Of a stretch of DNA of 64,000 bases, positions 45,777-57,101 are shown piece after piece (positions within the stretch are counted from its first letter, which is position 1; each line of letters begins with the position of its first letter). Position numbers and translations under genes: made by a program. Source of the DNA: Cryptomeria japonica. Its lineage: Eukaryota; Streptophyta; Pinopsida; Cupressales; Cupressaceae. The DNA lies in assembly GCF_030272615.1 (NCBI RefSeq), contig NC_081412.1:105780296-105844295 (forward strand), written 5' to 3'. The notes below the pieces were generated by a model that did not search any database, was not told where the DNA came from, and saw only the letters and a list, made by a program, of their open reading frames with translations.

Positions 45777-46547
45777 ATGCAGAAAGGCCAACTACCTAGA
45801 GCTCACTGCTCAATCACAAAATGAGAGTCACACTGACTACAATAGGATGATTAAATCCTAGACAATATACTACTCAAAATAGCATCTTCATATGCTGAAT
45901 TCAGTACCGATTAGGCTCTGATTGTCTTCTTCAAACCATCCTTGAATCTTCAAATGATGTCTACGTGAGTAGCTCTACTTATATTTGCATATATTGAATA
46001 TCACAACCTTATATTACCTTATAACCTTCTTCTACCACATAATCTCACAAATGAGATCTTACATGTATACCAAAACCTAAGACCAAATGTGTAAATTGGC
46101 TCACTAAGAATATTATAATTATAAATGAATCAATATGTGATGCATCATGTTGTTTCAATGCATTTACAATAATAAACAATCAATAAATCATCTACATAAC
46201 ATGGCATGTTGATCTGGAATAGATAACGCATGTCGGTCCATAACCTAGACCAATTTGCCAGTAACAACAAATATGCCAACATGATTAGACCAATAACCAA
46301 ATCACCAAAACCATGCGTCCAAACCATGTCTTCGACATAACCAAGTAATCTCTAGATGATAACAAGTCATCCTCTATGTCAGTGAACAATATAACCTTAC
46401 AGTAAACCAGATATCGGTGACTGTGCATAAGTTACTGAACATGTCGGTGAACATAACCAAAGATCTCTAGAAATATAGGTGTTGATAAGTGTTGACAAGT
46501 GTTGACATCAATGAAAAAACCAATGCAACACATCCATAACACCAACA
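45777..46547 (-). repeat. 3' LTR of element D, proximal part
   Basis: 771 bp that continue D's LTR beyond the C insertion. Ends ACCAACA against D's purine tract (ATCTCCCCCTTTGG on the plus strand, 46548-46561). Confidence 0.92.
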
Positions 46548-46930
46548 ATCTCCCCCTTTGGAATTGATGGCAACACAAGATGGAAAAACCATCTTAGTGC
46601 CAAAGCAAAAATGCCAAAAACCAAAAACCAACAATATCCCAAAGAGATCGATTACCAGAAATCAAAATACAGATGTAGAGAGTAACAATCTCTCCCCCTA
46701 TGAATAATCTCTCAAAAGATAATGTTTTTTTTCATAGATATCTCTCCCCCTTTGACATCAAATTCCAAAGCAATACAAAAACCAGATACAACTAGATCAT
46801 AGAACTAATTACAAATCTACTCCCCCTGAGAAGTAGCCCTCCTCCATCAAAGCCAGAGAAAGGTTTCTCTATAAATTTTGTTGGTCTGATGCCATTCCCC
46901 AACTATCTAGGTCTCTACCGATGAGGGTAT
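46548..46930 (-). other. 3' untranslated region of element D
   Basis: Mirrors the 3' part of C: three separated C-runs on the plus strand (near 46550, 46690-46750 and 46820) are purine tracts on the coding strand. Confidence 0.8.
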
Positions 46931-46939
46931 TACCCCAAG

Positions 46940-47587
46940 CTACTCTCTGAGATATTTAAAAGTTTCCTTAGGCAAAGGCTTAGTAAAGATATCAGCAATT
47001 TGCTCTTTAATATTCACATAAACCAGTTTCACTTCTTTTGCTTCAGCATTCTCTTTCAGAAAATTGAATTTTACAGAAACATGTTTAGTTTTGGAGTGAA
47101 ATATCGGATTCTTAGATATATCAATTGCTGCCATATTATCACAGTAAATAATTATAGGTTCTTTGCATTTTACCTTTATGTCCTTCAACATTTGTTTAAT
47201 CCATAATACCTAAGTACAATTAGTTGTTGCTACGACATATTCTGATTCTGTTGTTGATAATGATGTACAACTCTATTTCTTGTTCAACCAAGAAATCAAT
47301 CTGTTACCAAGAAATAATGCTTTGTCGGTGGTGCTCTTTCTATCATCTACATCTCCTACCGAATTAGCATCGGTGTATGCACATAAATCAAAAAATTTAT
47401 CTTTAGGATACCATAAACCAAGATTTGTTGTGCCTTGTAGATACCGGAAAATCCTTTTTACTATTGATTCATGATTTTCCTTAGGATTACTCTGAAATCT
47501 TGAAGCAATGCATACTGCATTCATAATATCAAGTCTTGTTTGTGTCAAATACAATAAACCTCTAAGCATATATTTATATCTTGTCAT
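46940..47587 (-). pseudogene. pol: RT end and RNase H of element D
   Basis: Reads from 47587 downward: the region after RT (LRGLLYLTQTRLDIMNAV), then RNase H start DANSVGDVDDRKST, a break after WLNKK at 47273, and IYCDNMAAIDI (about 47140) to the end KPLPKETFKYL. The RNase H domain is split by a stop and a frameshift. Confidence 0.85.
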
Positions 47588-49008
47588 TTAATAGATGTTG
47601 AATCATCCTTCAATGATAGTATGTCAGTTGTAGTCATAAGAGTACTTACCAGTTTAGATTTTTCCATACCAAATTTCTTTAGTAGTTCCTTCAAGTACTT
47701 AGATTGACATATGAATATACCTTTATCAGTCTGTGAAATCTGCAATCCTAAAAAGAATTTTATCTCCCCAATCATAGACATTTCAAATTCTTCCTGCATC
47801 TTATTAGAAAAGTCTTTCCACAATCCATCTTCTCCTCCAAAAATTATATCATGAACAAAAACTTCAATAACCAAGATGTCATCATTAGTTACTTTGAAAT
47901 ATAAGTTGTTGTCAGCATTACCTTTAGTGTAACCAAGCTTCAAAAGATATTTGTCCAATCTAGCATACCAAGCTCTAGGAGCTTTCTTCAATCCATATAA
48001 AGCTTTCCTTAACCTACAAACCATATCTTTGTCATTTGTCAAAGAAAATCCATCAGGTTGTTCAATGTGAACTTCCTCTTCAAGATCACCATTCAGAAAT
48101 ACACATTTAACTTCCATTTGATATAATTTATAGTTCTTGTGTGCTGCAAATGCTAGGAATAGTATGACTACCTCAATTCTAGCTATTGGTGCAAAGGTTT
48201 CATTGTAATCAATTCCCTCTTTATGTGAATATCCCTTACACACTAATCTTGCTTTGTTTCTGATTACCTTACCATCTTCATTAAGTTTATTTCTAAATAC
48301 CCATTTAGTTCCAATTACATTTTTATTTTTAGGTCGGGGAACCAATGTCCATGTGTTATTCTTTTCAATTTGTTCCAATTCATCTTCCATAGCCTTAATC
48401 CAATGTTTATCTTCACATGCCTCATTAACTGATGCTGGTTCAATTTGAGAAATTAAACATACCTCTTCATTTGCTAGTCTTCCTCTTGTCATTACACCTT
48501 GATACTTATTCCCAATTATCTGACTTTCAGAGTCATTCAATCTTACATACCTGGGTGTATTCACTTGATGCTTTTCTTCAGTCACTATGGAATTCTCTGA
48601 TAATGTCAGTGTGACTGGATCAGCATTTTGTACCGGTGCATTTTGTATAGGTTCATTTGTGATTATCTCAATTGCTAGTTCAAAGTCCATACACCTTGAA
48701 TCTCTTCTAAAGTGTTCATCAATCTTCACATTTGCACTCTCAATGATTTTTTGCAATCTTTTATTAAAACATCTATATGCCTTGCTCTTAGATGAATAAC
48801 TAAGAAATATTCCTTTATCACTTCTAGGATCAAATTTAACAATATACTCATCTCTCCTAATATAACATTTGCTTCCAAATATTTTAAAATATTTAAGAGT
48901 AGGAGTATTACCAAACCATAGTTCATGAGGGGTCTTATCGGTTTCACCTTTGATGTGAACTCTGTTGAATGTGTAAATCGTTGTATTCACTGCTTCTGTC
49001 CAATACAC
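47584..49008 (-). CDS. pol: Integrase C-terminus and reverse transcriptase of element D
   Basis: 474 codons open. It begins in the integrase tail (NRVHIKGETDKTPHELWFG), passes a variable linker, and enters RT at WIKAMEDELEQI and [13 protein letters not shown], with KALYGLKKAPRAWY and the active-site region [11 protein letters not shown] (about 47850). Copies A and C have FVDD there, so D has His in place of the first catalytic Asp, which should abolish polymerase activity. The 4-base overlap with the next frame (47584-47587) marks a frameshift. Confidence 0.88.
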   Translation of the reverse strand: MYWTEAVNTTIYTFNRVHIKGETDKTPHELWFGNTPTLKYFKIFGSKCYIRRDEYIVKFDPRSDKGIFLSYSSKSKAYRCFNKRLQKIIESANVKIDEHFRRDSRCMDFELAIEIITNEPIQNAPVQNADPVTLTLSENSIVTEEKHQVNTPRYVRLNDSESQIIGNKYQGVMTRGRLANEEVCLISQIEPASVNEACEDKHWIKAMEDELEQIEKNNTWTLVPRPKNKNVIGTKWVFRNKLNEDGKVIRNKARLVCKGYSHKEGIDYNETFAPIARIEVVILFLAFAAHKNYKLYQMEVKCVFLNGDLEEEVHIEQPDGFSLTNDKDMVCRLRKALYGLKKAPRAWYARLDKYLLKLGYTKGNADNNLYFKVTNDDILVIEVFVHDIIFGGEDGLWKDFSNKMQEEFEMSMIGEIKFFLGLQISQTDKGIFICQSKYLKELLKKFGMEKSKLVSTLMTTTDILSLKDDSTSIK

Positions 49009-49088
49009 ATGAGGTAGGTTTGCTTATGATATCATGCTTCTAGCTACATCAGAATAGCTTTGTTCTTCCTTTCCACAACTCCATTCTG

Positions 49089-49535
49089 CTAGGGTGTCTG
49101 AGGTGCTAATAGTTGTCTTCTGATTCCATTCACTTCACAAAATGTATTGAATTCCTTAGATGTAAATTCACCTCCTTGATCTGATCTTAAACATTTGATT
49201 TTCTTATCAGTTTCATTCTCTACCATTGCCCTAAATAGTTTGAATTTCCCAAAGGCTTCTGATTTCTCCATAAGAAAAGTAACCCAACACATTCTAGAAT
49301 AATCATCAATGATTAGCATAAAATATTTATCTCCTTGTAGACTTCTAGTTCTTGTCGGACCACATAAGTCAGTATGAATTAAATTAATAACATTATTAGA
49401 TTTCTCTGGAATACTCTTGAAAGTTGTTCTAACTTGCTTTCCAAGTTGACATTCCTTACATAATGGATTATGAGGTTTTACAATCTTAGGTAAATCCCTT
49501 ACTGTACTGATCTTTACAATGCAATCAAAATTCAC
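49089..49535 (-). pseudogene. pol: Integrase core of element D
   Basis: Carries CKECQLGKQV, LIHTDLCG and LRSDQGGEF. A TAG at 49089 replaces the first Gln of the QQNG motif that precedes the catalytic Glu, the same site where A is also broken. A 13-bp deletion between two ATG triplets near 49560 shifts the frame upstream of the core compared with C. Confidence 0.85.
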
Positions 49536-49618
49536 ATTATAAAGTCTCTTATGCCATCAATATGTGCAATCAAGCATGTTTTCTCAATGTTATTCAAGTG
49601 AAAGATATTACCTCTAGT

Positions 49619-50662
49619 CTAATTACCGATTGTAATTTCCAAACCAGTTCTATTCATGATTTTGCATTTACCATTCTTAAATTGTAACTGAAATCCTTTT
49701 TCAACTAATTGACCAACACTCAAAAGATTATGCTTCAAACCTTCAACATAATAAACGTTGTCAGTATTGTGCTTACCATCAAAAGATATAGTGTCTTTTC
49801 CTCTGATCAAATGAGCTTTATCATCCCCAAATCTTACTTGACCTCCATTGTATTCCTGAAAAGTTAATAATTTACTTTTATCACCAATCATATGATGTGA
49901 ACATCCAGAATCAATGATCCATTCATCCCTTTCTTCAATTTTAGCTGTCAGAGCCTTCTGTACCGGTTGTATAGTAGGTGTCAGTTGATCTTCTGTTATT
50001 GCAACAAAAGCCCATCCATTATCTATCGGTTCCTCATCAGAATCATTAGTAACTCCTTCATCGGCATAGTAACATGATTTGTCTCTATTCTTCTTAAATC
50101 TGTATCTCTGATATTCAGGGTTAGGTTTATATTTTCTTTTAGATTCTTCTCTCAATCTTGCATGTCTATCAGGCCACCTAGATGCCATATGACCAATTTT
50201 ATTGCAGTTAAAACATTTAAATAGTGCTTTACCTTCATACTTACTTCCAACTGGACCTTTAGGCATTTTTCTCACGAATAGTGCTTCAAGTTCTTCCAAT
50301 TCTTCATTCTCCTTCCTGATGTCTTCAAGTTCTCTTGCATAAAGTGCTTTCCAATCAGATTTCTTCGATGATGATGATGATGCTTTGAAAGCTAAATTTG
50401 TCTTAATTGTAGCAACAAGACCAAATTCCCCAAGCTCAAAAGCTAAAATTTTTCCAACCAAAGTATCTCTAGATACTGATGTATTAGGCATTGTTGTTAA
50501 TTCATTGATAGAAGTTACTTTCATTTTGTATGTTGGTGGCAATAATTTTAAAACTTTAGAAACAATCTCATCTTCACTTAAGGATCCTCCACAACATTGT
50601 ATACCCAAAACAATTTCATTAACTCTTTCCATAAAAGTAGAAATTCTTTCATCTTCTTCCAT
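49619..50662 (-). CDS. Gag end, zinc knuckle and protease of element D
   Basis: 347 codons from the overlapping ATG at 50662. The zinc knuckle CFNCNKIGHMASRWP has Trp where C has Cys, so the last zinc ligand is lost. The protease motif IIDSGCSHHM (about 49910) is intact. It stops at 49619 where C has Gln. Confidence 0.88.
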   Translation of the reverse strand: MEEDERISTFMERVNEIVLGIQCCGGSLSEDEIVSKVLKLLPPTYKMKVTSINELTTMPNTSVSRDTLVGKILAFELGEFGLVATIKTNLAFKASSSSSKKSDWKALYARELEDIRKENEELEELEALFVRKMPKGPVGSKYEGKALFKCFNCNKIGHMASRWPDRHARLREESKRKYKPNPEYQRYRFKKNRDKSCYYADEGVTNDSDEEPIDNGWAFVAITEDQLTPTIQPVQKALTAKIEERDEWIIDSGCSHHMIGDKSKLLTFQEYNGGQVRFGDDKAHLIRGKDTISFDGKHNTDNVYYVEGLKHNLLSVGQLVEKGFQLQFKNGKCKIMNRTGLEITIGN

Positions 50663-51029
50663 TTTTCAGATTTTCATACCTGGCCTGGAAGCATTCCAGT
50701 TTTGCAATTTTGATAGTGGTATCACCTTCATTCAATGTCTCCAATTTATCCCAAATAGCTTTAGCAGTAGGTCGATTTGATAATCCCATGATTTGCTGAT
50801 GTGACAATGCGCTCAAAAGTGCTTCTCTTGCTTTGCAATCATTCTCCTGATCTTTAGCCAAGTTTGGTGGATTAGGTTGACTCTGTGTAGGACCAACATA
50901 GCCATTCTTTGTAACATCCCATATTTCTCTTCCAATGCAATTCAGATGTGTCTTCATTCTGATCTTCCATATACTAGAGTTAGTTTCGTCAAGTTTAGAA
51001 TTGTCCTTCCTGAAATAGTTAGTTGCCAT
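50649..51029 (-). CDS. gag: Gag N-terminal frame of element D
   Basis: 126 codons, ATG at 51029, MATNYFRKDNSKLDETN. Intact to TGA 50649, without C's internal stop. Its last 14 bases overlap the ATG of the next frame exactly as in C. Capsid role. The start lies about 58 bases after the LTR. Confidence 0.88.
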   Translation of the reverse strand: MATNYFRKDNSKLDETNSSIWKIRMKTHLNCIGREIWDVTKNGYVGPTQSQPNPPNLAKDQENDCKAREALLSALSHQQIMGLSNRPTAKAIWDKLETLNEGDTTIKIAKLECFQARYENLKNGRR

Positions 51030-51071
51030 AGAATCTCCTCAAGCTGTTAAACTTTTGTAAAGAGAGGAATT

Positions 51072-51084
51072 AGCTCTAATACCA
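51072..51084 (-). other. Primer-binding site of element D
   Basis: On the minus strand CTGGTATTAGAGC, an initiator-Met tRNA match with one C-to-T change, next to the LTR. Confidence 0.85.
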
Positions 51085-51086
51085 GT

Positions 51087-52170
51087 TGTTAGGACCCAGA
51101 GGCAACTTAGAGGGGGGGGTGAATCAATTGTCTATTAATATCAACCCAAATATAACTTGATCAAACTTGATGCATAATACTGGTAAACCAAACTTAATGT
51201 TGGTTGACAGTTTAATAGTTAATAACAATACTGGTGAAGCTTAATGCATGAAATAGAAAGAGAAATAACATCCACAACACATAACACAAATATTTGTACA
51301 TGGAAATCCTATAAGGGGAAAAACCACAATGGGAAACCTTACCTACAATCAAATGATACTACTACAAATAGTATATGTGTATAAATGGGGTCTGCACATG
51401 TAGAAAGGCCAATTGCCTAGAACTCACTGCTTAATCACAAAATGAGAGTCACACTGACTACAATAGGATGATTAAATCCTAGATAATATATTGCTCAAAA
51501 TAGCATCTTCAAATGCTGGATGCAGTACCGGTTAGGCTCTGATTGTCTTCTTCAAACTTTCCTTGAATCTTCAAATGATATCTGCGTGAGTAGCTCTTCT
51601 TATATTTGCATATACCAAATATCACAACCTTATAATACCTTATAACCTTCTTCTACCACATAATCTCACAAATGAGATCTTACATATATATACCAAAACC
51701 TAAGACCAAATGTGTAGGCCGACTCACTAAGAATATTACAATTATAAATGAATCAATATGTGATGCATCATGTTGGCTCAATGCATTTACAATAGTAACC
51801 AATCAATAAATCATCTCCATAATGTGTTGTGTTGATCTAGAATAGATAACTCATGCCGGTCCATAACCTAGACCAATTTTCCGGTAACAGCAAATATGCC
51901 AACTCAATTAGACCAATAACCAAATCACCAAAACCAAGTGTCCAAACCATGTCTTTGACATAACCAAGTAATCTCTAGATGATAAAAAGTCATCCTCTGT
52001 GCCGGTGAACAATATAACCTTCCGGTAAACCAAATATCGGTGACTGTGCATAAGTCACTGAACATGCCGGTGAACATAACCAAATATCTCTAGAAAGATA
52101 GGTGCTGATAAGTGTTGAGAAGTGTTGACATCAATGACAAAACCAATACAACACATCCATAATACCAACA
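51087..52170 (-). repeat. 5' LTR of element D
   Basis: 1084 bp. Uninterrupted, so it shows the empty target site (GCACATG) of element C's insertion. Followed by TCATT. Confidence 0.94.
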
Positions 52171-52175
52171 TCATT

Positions 52176-53567
52176 AATGATTTCTAGAATTGTTTATAAA
52201 TTGAATGCATGTAGGGAATGGTAGGAAACCTACCTTCCTTCTTTCTTTACTTCTCTAATTGAGCCTCGGGGACTCTCTTTGTAGTTTCAATTTATAATTT
52301 TTAGTAAATGGGAACCAAAATAAGGTTCAAATTCAAATTCTTGGTAATAAAATACTATAAAAAGAGCATATCTTTCACATTGGGAATGACATAAGGAGAA
52401 TCTTGGTTTTTCCATGTTTAGAGTCAACTAGATGTGCTAGTGGTCTTACATGGACACCTATCTTTAGTCAGTTGCAAGAGTGGTATAGGAGCATCAAATG
52501 AGAAGATTCCGAATTCTTGAATTAATGAAATTTTGGTGGGAAAAGGAGGATGTAATATTTTTGGGACTAATTTTAGCAAATGAAATGAAATTGTATTTTG
52601 TGAAAAAAGGAAAAAATAATGGAGTTTCATTTTGAGGGAGTATTAGCACAATTTGAGGTGAAGAGAAGATTTCTTAGGAAGAAGGATTTTGGAAGCCTTG
52701 TTTTTGTTGTTATGCATCATTTTATAGGTCTATGGACACCCACATCTCATATTGGAGTGCTGTAATGAGAATCCAATAGAATTAACATTGAGTTGTATAA
52801 ATTTGTTTCAAATTTGAATGAAACTTTTTCTAGTTTCCTTGCATAAAATTGGTGTTTGAATTCATCTTATTTGTTGTCAAATTCATATTTATTAAAGAGT
52901 GTTTGAAGTATGTCATTAGGTAGTATTCAAAGGGATATTATCCTCCTAAATCATAAATGAATGGGTGATTATACAATGAGTAGAGAAGAGGAAGTAGGCA
53001 AAGGAGTAGAAAATAGAATGGAAGAAATGGAAGTGATGAAATGAGTACAATAATGGGGAAAGAAAAAGAAGAGCAAGAAGATATATAAGGGCAAGAGAAA
53101 AAATTACCAATTATATCAGTGCTAATAAGCTACATGTATGGTGTTGTTTTTATTCTTTCTTCCTCTTCTTCTTGCGCTCGAAGGAAGAGGTGACTAGGAT
53201 TATTTCCATTTCAACTTGTTAGGTCCAAGAAAGTTTCTCTTTTAGTTGTCATGTATAGTAGATACATGGGGGCTTCACTTAGTGAACTTGGGTTATATCA
53301 CCTACATTCATGACATACTAAAGAATCCCCCTATTTTCAAAAAGTATTGCCCTAAACTCCTTTTTTTCCACCCTCTCCCAATACACAACCTGAATTAAAA
53401 GCCCCCCTCTTTGCACAAAATATTGCATTTTTTCATAGCTAGAATTAAAAACCCCTATTTTCACTGATGGGCAATATATTGCACCCTCATTTTTAGGATA
53501 TTAAACCCCCCAATATGAATGCACATAATATGATATTACATATTTAGTGAACCCCCTGTGAGTAGAG
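52176..53567. other. No gene recognised
   Basis: AT-rich. At 53320-53530 several short stretches of CCCC(T)/AAAACCCCTATTTTC recur near ATATTGC-A phrases, a weak degenerate repeat. No motif-bearing frame. Confidence 0.5.
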
Positions 53568-53572
53568 AGGGG

Positions 53573-54459
53573 CATTGGGAAAAATGGTGTCTCGACCTTA
53601 CATTTACATGAAGTTATTATTTATAGTAAGTTTTTTTTAGTACAAAATGGTAAAACATTCTCCCTGAATCTTTTGGATGCCTAGATAATCATACCAGTAA
53701 ATTTTTATTGCAAGATAATAGCTAGTTTTGAAGATATTAAACTTTCTATTTTTGAAGGGTGCAATGAAAGGTTTAAAATTAATTTTGAGGACTTTAGAGG
53801 CTCTGAAACACCCTCAAAAGTGGGTGTAAATAGTGTCATAGTTTATGTGATGATAGATAACTTTCTGAGGTTTTTGACACTTTAAATGTCCTGTCAATCA
53901 GACACACAGTTCACGTTATGGCCTCCGAAAGTTTATACTCCTGAAATAGAAAATAGAAAATGTGTTAGACACATAAATGAGTTGTAAAAGGGAGAGAAAC
54001 GTGTTGATGTGTGTTTTGACACACCATAGGGAATCTATAAGGAAGATAAGGTGGGATCTACTTTATTGGGTGGTTTTAGCCCATGGTTTTGTAATACCAT
54101 TTGATGGTTTCTTCTATTGTATCTCCTATGTATGAGGTGTGTGAAATAGAGGTTGTGTGTAAGAGTCTTATGGATATTGAGTTACGTTTGAGTCTCTGGT
54201 TAGTGGTACTCCTATGAAGGGCTTCCTCTATAAGTATATTGTAACTTTTTATTGATTATTGAATAATATATTGAGTTGCTTTTGGAGTGTGGGGTTTTTC
54301 CCCTGAAAGGGTTTTCCCTATGTAAATCATTGTTTTGTTGTGTTGTGGTATGTATGATATTTTTGTTTATTTATGTAACTACTATAATGATCTATACAAA
54401 GTGTTTGCATTACTCTCCTCTCAAGGTTAGTGTAGGAAGTTGTTCAGCTACTTAACTCA
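53573..54459 (+). repeat. 5' LTR of element E
   Basis: About 887 bp. Its first two bases are CA where the 3' copy has TG. Contains TTTTTCCCCTGAAAGGGTTTTCC near 54296-54318. The end is slightly shorter than the 3' copy, so its exact boundary is uncertain by a few bases. Confidence 0.85.
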
Positions 54460-54461
54460 AG

Positions 54462-54473
54462 TGGTATCAGAGC
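54462..54473 (+). other. Primer-binding site of element E
   Basis: TGGTATCAGAGC, a full match to the plant copia initiator-Met tRNA primer site. Confidence 0.9.
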
Positions 54474-54583
54474 CTGCACCTTTGGTTTCAGTTGTGGGTT
54501 GTTGGGTTTTTTGAACTAGTCCAAATTTGAGTGGGAGCTTGTGCAGAAGATACTTTTTGATAGACTGTTGCAAGAATTTTCAG

Positions 54584-55420
54584 ATGGAAAGTTTATCAGG
54601 GAGAATGGAGGTGGAGAAATTTAATGGTATTAATTTTGAGATGTGGAAGTTAGAGATGGAAGGTCTACTAATAGATCAGGATCTGTGGGATGTTGTCGAT
54701 GTGAATGTCTCAAGACCCTCAGATCCTACTGTGATTGCTCAATATGATGTTATGCAATGTAAAGCCAATGGTCTAATCAAATTGTGACTGGAAAAATCTA
54801 TTCTAATTAATTTCCATGAAGAGAACACTGCAAATAAGTTATGGACTAATCTTGGTGAGATGTATCATTCCAAATCTTTATTAAATCATATTTTCTTGAG
54901 GAAGAAATTGTATTCCTTGAAGATGGAAGAGGGTGGACAAATTACAGACCACCTAGAAGAATTTAATATGTTGGTGGGTCAATTGGTATATGTTGGTGTT
55001 AAGATGGAAGAAGAGGACAAATGTTAGATCTTTCTTTGTTCTTTTCATATTTTGTGGAATTCACTTGTTATGGCTATCGGTAGTACTTTCGTTATGAAGT
55101 CTGAAGATGTGGTGGGTGCCCTACTTGGTGAAGATATACGAAGGAAGGTATCCATAGGTTTAAAGGAAGCCCTAACTATTTGTTGAAGACCTAAGGAAAA
55201 AGGAAAGAAGAATGAGAAGCGCAACAAGTCCAAATCCAAAGAGAGATCAAAACCTCCTGGAAAGTCCAAAGTCATCTACTGGAATTGCAATAAACCAGGG
55301 CACATCCGTAAGTACTGCAAAGAAGAAAATAAGAAGAAAAAGAAAAAGGTTGATTCTTATTATGAGTCCAAGAAGGAAGATGGTTATGCATTCATTACAT
55401 CTTTGGCCAATCATGTAGGT
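54584..55420 (+). pseudogene. gag: Gag of element E
   Basis: Probable start ATG 54584 (MESLSGRMEVEKFNGINF), followed by the gag core with MWKLEMEGLL. A TGA at 54785 and later frameshifts break it. The zinc knuckle at about 55277-55318 reads YWNCNKPGHIRKYC, with Tyr replacing the first Cys ligand, so RNA binding would be impaired. Confidence 0.85.
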
Positions 55421-56948
55421 AATGATGCATGGTTAATTGACTTGGGTGCATCTTTTCATATGACTTCTAATAGAGATTTGTTTTCTAAATATGAAGAATT
55501 CAATGGAGGTAAGGTGTACTTCAGTGATGATTCATATTTAGACATTATTGGTCAAGGTAAAGTTAGAATCAAGTTTTCTCATGTTAGAATTAAAAGGATT
55601 AGTGGTGTGTTGCATATCCCTAGATTAAAACAAAATTTGTTATCTATGAGAAAACTAATAGACGTGGGTGTGTAGGTAATCTTTTCTGATGTAGGATACA
55701 AGATGATTAAGGGTGTTATGGTGGTTTCTAGAGGTGTTAAGTTTGGCACTTTGTATAAGCTAGAGGCATACATTGTTGAATGTAATAACACTTTTGTAAA
55801 AATTAAATATGTGGATACTTCATCAGAAGATTTGAGGGTTTTACCTTCAGTGAATGGACATGGCTTTTGGGTACCTAAGGATGCTCTTTCTTCTAAAGAA
55901 AATTTACCTGCAAAGAACACTATGCTATGACACCAGAGACTTGGCCACATTGGAGAAAAGGATCTAAGGACCTTAAAGAATAAAAACTTTGTTGAAGGTT
56001 TGAATGATTATAATATTGACTTTGATTTCTGTGAGCATTGCAATTTTGGAAAACAAAACTACGTTAAGTTTTACTCAAGTTCTCATAAATCTTGTGGTGT
56101 TTTGGATCTTATTCATTCTAATGTGTTTGGTCCTGTAGATGTTCCTTCCATTGGAAAATTCACATATTATATTTAATTTATTGATGATTTTAGTAGGACA
56201 TGGGTATACTTCCTAAAGATTAAATCTGAAGTTTTTTAGTCATTTTAAAGAATTTAAAGAAATGGTTGAGTTGTAGACTAGAAAGAAAATTAAATGTTTG
56301 AGGACTGATAATGGTGGTGATTTTTTCTCTAATGATTTTGATATATTCTATAAAGACTATGGCATTAACAGATAGAAGACAACTTTGTATTCTCCACAAC
56401 ATAATGGATTTGCAGAAAGAATGAACAAGATACTGATGGAGAAGGCTAGGAGTATGTTGAGTGGTGCTGGTCTAGAACAAAAAATTTGGGTTGAAGCTAT
56501 TGCCATTTCTTGTTACCTGATTAATAGGTCTCCTACATCAGCTCTTGTTGATAAAATGCCTATGGAAGCATGGTCAGGTCATAAGCATTCATTGAGACAT
56601 CTTAGAGTTTTTGGTTGCTAGGCATATGCACATGTGCCAAAGGAGAAGCAAGCAAAGTTGGAGAAAAAGGCTATGAAATGTATCTTCATCAGTTATAGTT
56701 ATGGTGTGAAAGGATACAAGCTTTGGGACCCTATTGTACAAAAGGTAATTCACAGTAGAAGTGTTATTTTTTTAAAAATTAAGTCTCCTTATGTTAGATT
56801 GCAGCCAGAATATACTAAACAAGAAGTTATTATTCAAGTCCCTTCTATGCCTAAAAGAGTTGAATTGAGACCCCTAGAGAGGCAAGAAGTTGAGGAGAGC
56901 TCATCCAGTTTTGAATCTTCAAAAGAGGAGGAGGACCATCCAACTTAG
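55403..56948 (+). pseudogene. pol: Protease and integrase of element E
   Basis: Protease motif WLIDLGASFHMT (about 55430) has Leu in place of the catalytic-triad Ser. Integrase reads CEHCNFGKQ (about 56032), then LIHSNVFGPV (about 56111), where the first catalytic Asp is Asn, then LRTDNGGDF (about 56305) and the Glu region GFAERMNKIL (about 56407). Several stops (55674, 55928, 56174, 56619) divide it. Defective in both enzymes. Confidence 0.85.
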
Positions 56949-57101
56949 CTTGTTCAAAGATCTATAAGTCATAGACAACCATCTGAAAGGTATACACATG
57001 ATGATTGGAGATGTATTTTTTCTTTGAATACTAATGTGGATGAACCTAGACATGTAGAAGAGGCATTAGGTATGAATGATGCAAAATCCTAGAAGATTGT
57101 A

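Larger units (their letters stand above)
38711..52170 (-). mobile_element. Ty1/copia element D, minus strand, with C nested in its 3' LTR
   Basis: On the minus strand D starts at 52170 (TGTTGG on that strand) and ends at 38711. It is flanked by TCATT at 38706-38710 and 52171-52175. The 5' LTR is 51087-52170. The 3' LTR is split into 38711-39022 and 45777-46547 by element C. The internal part (46548-51086) carries gag, zinc knuckle, protease, integrase, RT and RNase H with several breaks. LTRs differ by roughly 7-8% over the parts compared by eye. D and C belong to the same family. Confidence 0.93.
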
